Shown one piece after another: positions 13,220 to 13,628 of a stretch of 13,628 bases of DNA (within the stretch, counting starts at the first letter, position 1; every line of letters starts with the position of its first letter). The notes below the pieces were generated by a model that saw nothing but the letters and a program-made list of their open reading frames with translations, was not told the DNA's origin and did not search any database. Source of the DNA: Comamonadaceae bacterium (GTDB lineage Bacteria > Pseudomonadota > Gammaproteobacteria > Burkholderiales > Burkholderiaceae_C); NCBI GenBank assembly GCA_947460065.1, contig CANHGF010000024.1, forward strand, positions 1 to 13,628. The letters run 5' to 3'. Made by a program: the position numbers and the translations under genes.

Positions 13220-13628
13220 TCAATCGGTACCTGCTACGCCCACATAGCGCTCGAGCAACTCGGGGCTCTCGGTCAGGCTCTGACAGTCACCCCGGTGAAC
13301 GATGGCACCGCGCTCGAGAACGATGGCTTGCTGGGCAAAACGCAGCGCTGCCTCGACCTTTTGCTCGACCAGCACCACCGCCACTCCGGTGCTTTGGGCC
13401 AGACGGGTGAATGCGCTCATCAGCTCTTGGCAGATGATGGGCGCCAGACCCTCCAGCGGTTCATCGAGCAAGAGCAGTCTCGGTTGACCCAGCAAGGTGC
13501 GCGCCACCGTCAGCATTTGCTGCTCGCCACCGGAAAGCTGAGCGCCACCATTGCTGCGGCGCTCAGCCAGTCGCGGAAAGAGTTCGTACGCCTCTTCGAC
13601 GCACTTGACCGGCCGGCCCTTGAGCCCG
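13220..13628 (-). CDS. livF: Branched-chain amino acid type ABC transporter ATPase, LivF family (C-terminal part; 5' end outside window)
   Basis: This is the ATP-binding subunit of a HAAT (Liv) importer. The frame is open from the right edge, so only about the last 135 residues are seen, and the Walker A motif lies outside. Visible are the ABC signature LSGGEQQ, Walker B LLLLDEP with its glutamate, the D-loop region EGLAP in place of the more usual SLGLAP, and the switch histidine position read as Gln in VLVEQKV, as in many LivF proteins. The ending GRGAIVHRGD-like segment appears as ERGAIVHRGD. HAAT importers near aromatic-degradation genes often take up aromatic acids rather than amino acids; here the P450 gene starts 23 bases downstream, supporting such a role. 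The substrate remains inferred. Confidence 0.92.
   Translation of the reverse strand, partial: GLKGRPVKCVEEAYELFPRLAERRSNGGAQLSGGEQQMLTVARTLLGQPRLLLLDEPLEGLAPIICQELMSAFTRLAQSTGVAVVLVEQKVEAALRFAQQAIVLERGAIVHRGDCQSLTESPELLERYVGVAGTD

Overview
The window is GC-rich (third codon positions mostly G or C) with densely packed, often overlapping genes. The gene content fits a betaproteobacterium of the Burkholderiales, probably Comamonadaceae-like: an RRM/glycine-rich RNA-binding protein, a CPA2 antiporter divergent from kdsD-kdsC-lptC, an orphan Bug (TctC-type) binding protein, and aromatic-acid type genes. The taxonomic call is inference from gene families. No rRNA, tRNA, CRISPR array, insertion sequence or prophage was seen.

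Layout. (1) 1-885 is the C-terminal part of an Amt ammonium channel, followed by a probable terminator. (2) 1141-1584 encodes a small RNA-binding protein with one RRM and a Gly-rich tail. Its Shine-Dalgarno lies in a perfect 8-bp hairpin, and a strong terminator follows. (3) On the minus strand, 3922 down to 1663 holds kdsD-kdsC-lptC, with stop/start overlaps at both junctions. It supplies Kdo synthesis and LPS transport, but lptA and lptB do not follow lptC. (4) Divergent from kdsD are a KefC-like K+/H+ antiporter with an RCK domain (4008-5993) and apt (adenine phosphoribosyltransferase), almost or actually overlapping. (5) From the right edge down to 6580 every gene is on the minus strand: LivF-type ABC ATPase (partial), cytochrome P450, [2Fe-2S] ferredoxin, MarR regulator, FAD ferredoxin reductase, Bug binding protein, class II aldolase/adducin protein, and an MFS transporter facing apt tail to tail.

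The most interesting part is the block 9860-13628. The P450 closely resembles CYP199A enzymes, which oxidise para-substituted benzoates such as 4-methoxybenzoate. It keeps the carboxylate-binding Arg/Ser and pocket Phe residues I remember for that family. Ferredoxin and reductase sit beside it, giving a complete class I P450 system, and a MarR gene is embedded between them through ATGA and GTGA overlaps. The adjacent LivF, Bug, aldolase/decarboxylase-like and MFS genes suggest uptake and further metabolism of an aromatic acid. Substrate and pathway are inferred, not shown. Comparisons with named family members are from memory, not from a search.
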